From positions 35,072,329-35,136,328 of the forward strand of contig NC_082603.1 in NCBI RefSeq assembly GCF_030936135.1: 64,000 nt of DNA. Reading direction: 5' to 3'. The stretch comes from Gavia stellata. Lineage: Eukaryota; Chordata; Aves; Gaviiformes; Gaviidae. The first letter of the stretch is position 1. Each line of letters starts with the position of its first letter. The translations under genes and the position numbers were made by a program. Below are positions 62,455 to 64,000 of this stretch, piece after piece. The notes under the pieces were generated by a model. The model saw only the letters and a program-made list of their open reading frames with translations. It searched no databases and had not been told where the DNA came from.

Positions 62455-64000
62455 GTAATGAACTGTTCTTGTGGTGTTCTAAAAATGTTGCAGCTTGTGA
62501 GATGATGTGAGAGTTCCTTAGAGGCACTTTTAGGAACTTTTAACACAGGAAGACCATTTTGACGCTTAAGCTAGTTTCCTTACTGCTATTTTCTTGGATA
62601 GCTTCTCTGTAGAGTGAATTTTGCAAGGATCAGCACTTAAAAATTTCAGCCCTCCCCAAGAGGTGCCTAAATGTTGACTGAAATGCCTAAACCTAGGTGC
62701 AGACTGTAGTTAAAATAGTGCCATGTGATGTTGTTTTGCGTATGTTGCCAAGAAGTATTTTTTCTAGACCTTCGTAAAATTTGTTTAATGTTTGAATGCA
62801 AAGACATAAACGGTGACTCACACGTTTACACATCCCTCCTGAAAGAATAGGTGACAGTTACTGCAATTAATCGTGATTCACTGATAAAAGCAGGAAAATG
62901 TATTTTATGTGTTTGTCCTTAAAGATCAGATGGCAAAAATTCAAAGGCCTTTGTTCAGAGGAATGATACATGAGCTGGAAGCAAAGCTACGGAAAACACA
63001 CTGTGCCCTCCTGTGGCGGTATTTACGACATTGTTAAAAAGTCTTAGCTTTTTTCTCCTGAGGTTTTTCAATCTCTACAGTCTGCAGGAAGCCACAATAA
63101 GATAATGAAGTCACGTACAAAGTGGTGCGTAAATAGTTATGTCAAAGAGTATTTTTAGTGAAGGATGATGCATCTTGGCAAAAAATATTTTACTTTAAAG
63201 AAATTAAGAACCTGGTTTATTTAAGACCAAAATTATTCGAGATAACCACATTTGTTTACAGTTTTTTCAATTCTTTATCTGTACTTGCTGCTGCCCTGAC
63301 AATAACCTTGGTAATCACTTCCTCTCTTGGTGCTTGTAGTGACACTGCAGTGTTCACTACTTTTAAAGTATGTCTTCTGTGCTGTAGAATGTGCATTTCT
63401 TCTAGATTTAGTAGTTTATTCTACTTACCAGTTACTGATTTTTGTCAGATAAACTTGTTGAGGAGAACTGAAGGAGGAAGCCCTTGACTGCATTCTTCCC
63501 TAGGGTAGTTGGAACATGGAGGCCAATGTCGATGCTGAATTACGACTAGCAGATTAGGATAGCCTTATTAATAGCTGCAAGGCTATAGGCCAATGTTGCT
63601 GGAGGGCAGTATCTCTCAAAGTCAGCTTTGGTCACTGATGATCAGCCTCAGGTTGCGCCAGGGGAGGTTCAGGCTGGATATTAGGAAAGATTTCTTTACT
63701 GAGAGAGTGGTAAAGCATCGGAACAGGCTGCCCAGGGAGGTGGTGGAGTCCCCATCCCTGGAGGTGTTCAAGGAACGTGTGGACGTGGCACTGCAGGACG
63801 TGGTTTAGTGGGCATGGGGGGGTTGGGTTGGTGGTTAGACTTGGTGATCTGACAGGTCTTTACCAACCTTAGTGATTCTGTGATTCTCAGTACTCTGCTC
63901 ATGGGGTTGCTGGCAGAGATTAAGTACTGTTTTATATTGTGAAATACTGTGTGTTGGGTGTATATGGGCAACACCCAGGGGAGGGTACGGCCTTAATAAT
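62455..64000 (+). other. Intron of the right-hand gene (partial)
   Basis: AT-rich sequence after donor GTAATG. Apart from a CR1 fragment near 63,645-63,890 I see no exon with a convincing acceptor, donor and open frame. The 109-codon frame at 63158-63487 has no recognisable content. Confidence 0.6.
63640..63890 (+). repeat. CR1 LINE 3' fragment (intron of right-hand gene)
   Basis: Starts near CAGCCTCAGGTTGCGCCAGG and ends TTAGTGATTCTGTGATTCTC. The ORF2 C-terminal frame is still open. It lies in the sense orientation of the right-hand gene. Confidence 0.92.

Noticed and set aside
1..64000. CRISPR arrays, operons, tRNA or rRNA genes, endogenous retrovirus
   Set aside because: No spaced direct-repeat array, cloverleaf-like segment, rRNA-like block, or LTR pair with retroviral coding sequence was seen on reading.

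Overview
The window looks like nuclear DNA from a bird. It carries many CR1 LINE fragments whose 3' ends finish in the 8-bp GATTCTGT motif. It also holds a vertebrate gene cut into short exons with canonical splice signals. No bacterial, viral or organellar gene organisation is visible. I cannot name the species. CR1 abundance and the near-identity of several copies point to Aves, probably a neoavian.

Left half (1 to about 34.1 kb, minus strand): ten coding exons of WLS (Wntless/GPR177/Evi), the multipass cargo receptor that carries lipid-modified Wnt proteins from the ER and Golgi to the cell surface. Exon 1 with the start codon lies at 33,857-33,962. Nine more exons follow leftwards, ending with the exon at 797-880. 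Joined in phase they give 454 codons. As I recall the human protein (541 residues), the numbering agrees and the YEGL endocytosis signal falls at residues 425-428. The last two exons (C-terminal TM8 and tail) lie beyond the left edge. Intron 1 is about 17 kb and intron 2 about 8.5 kb. The promoter sits in a CpG island (about 32.83-34.48 kb) with a TTTAAA box and a GTCACATGAC E-box/M-box.

Middle (34.5-61.3 kb): about 27 kb with no supportable protein-coding gene. It is mostly unique AT-rich sequence with one CR1 fragment near its left edge and one faint relic. Notable structures are a long polypurine array (AAAG, GGAA, AAAAG, AAAGG) at 44.43-44.78 kb, a 17-bp perfect inverted repeat beside it, a perfectly mirrored double AP-1 motif at 48.83 kb, and a 22-bp AT-rich palindrome at 42.87 kb. 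This is the likely place for distal regulation of WLS or of the right-hand gene.

Right end (61.3-64 kb, plus strand): a second CpG island, then an exon with a good acceptor and donor (62,124-62,454). Its open frame gives 106 codons starting MWNTV, with an acid-free, Arg/Ser/Leu-rich N-terminus like a mitochondrial presequence. I do not recognise the protein. It is transcribed divergently from WLS, and the rest of the gene lies to the right.

I found no unknown multi-gene system. The best leads are the unrecognised right-hand gene, the weak WLS exon 8 splice donor, the inverted CR1 pair, the polypurine array with its hairpin, and the double AP-1 element.
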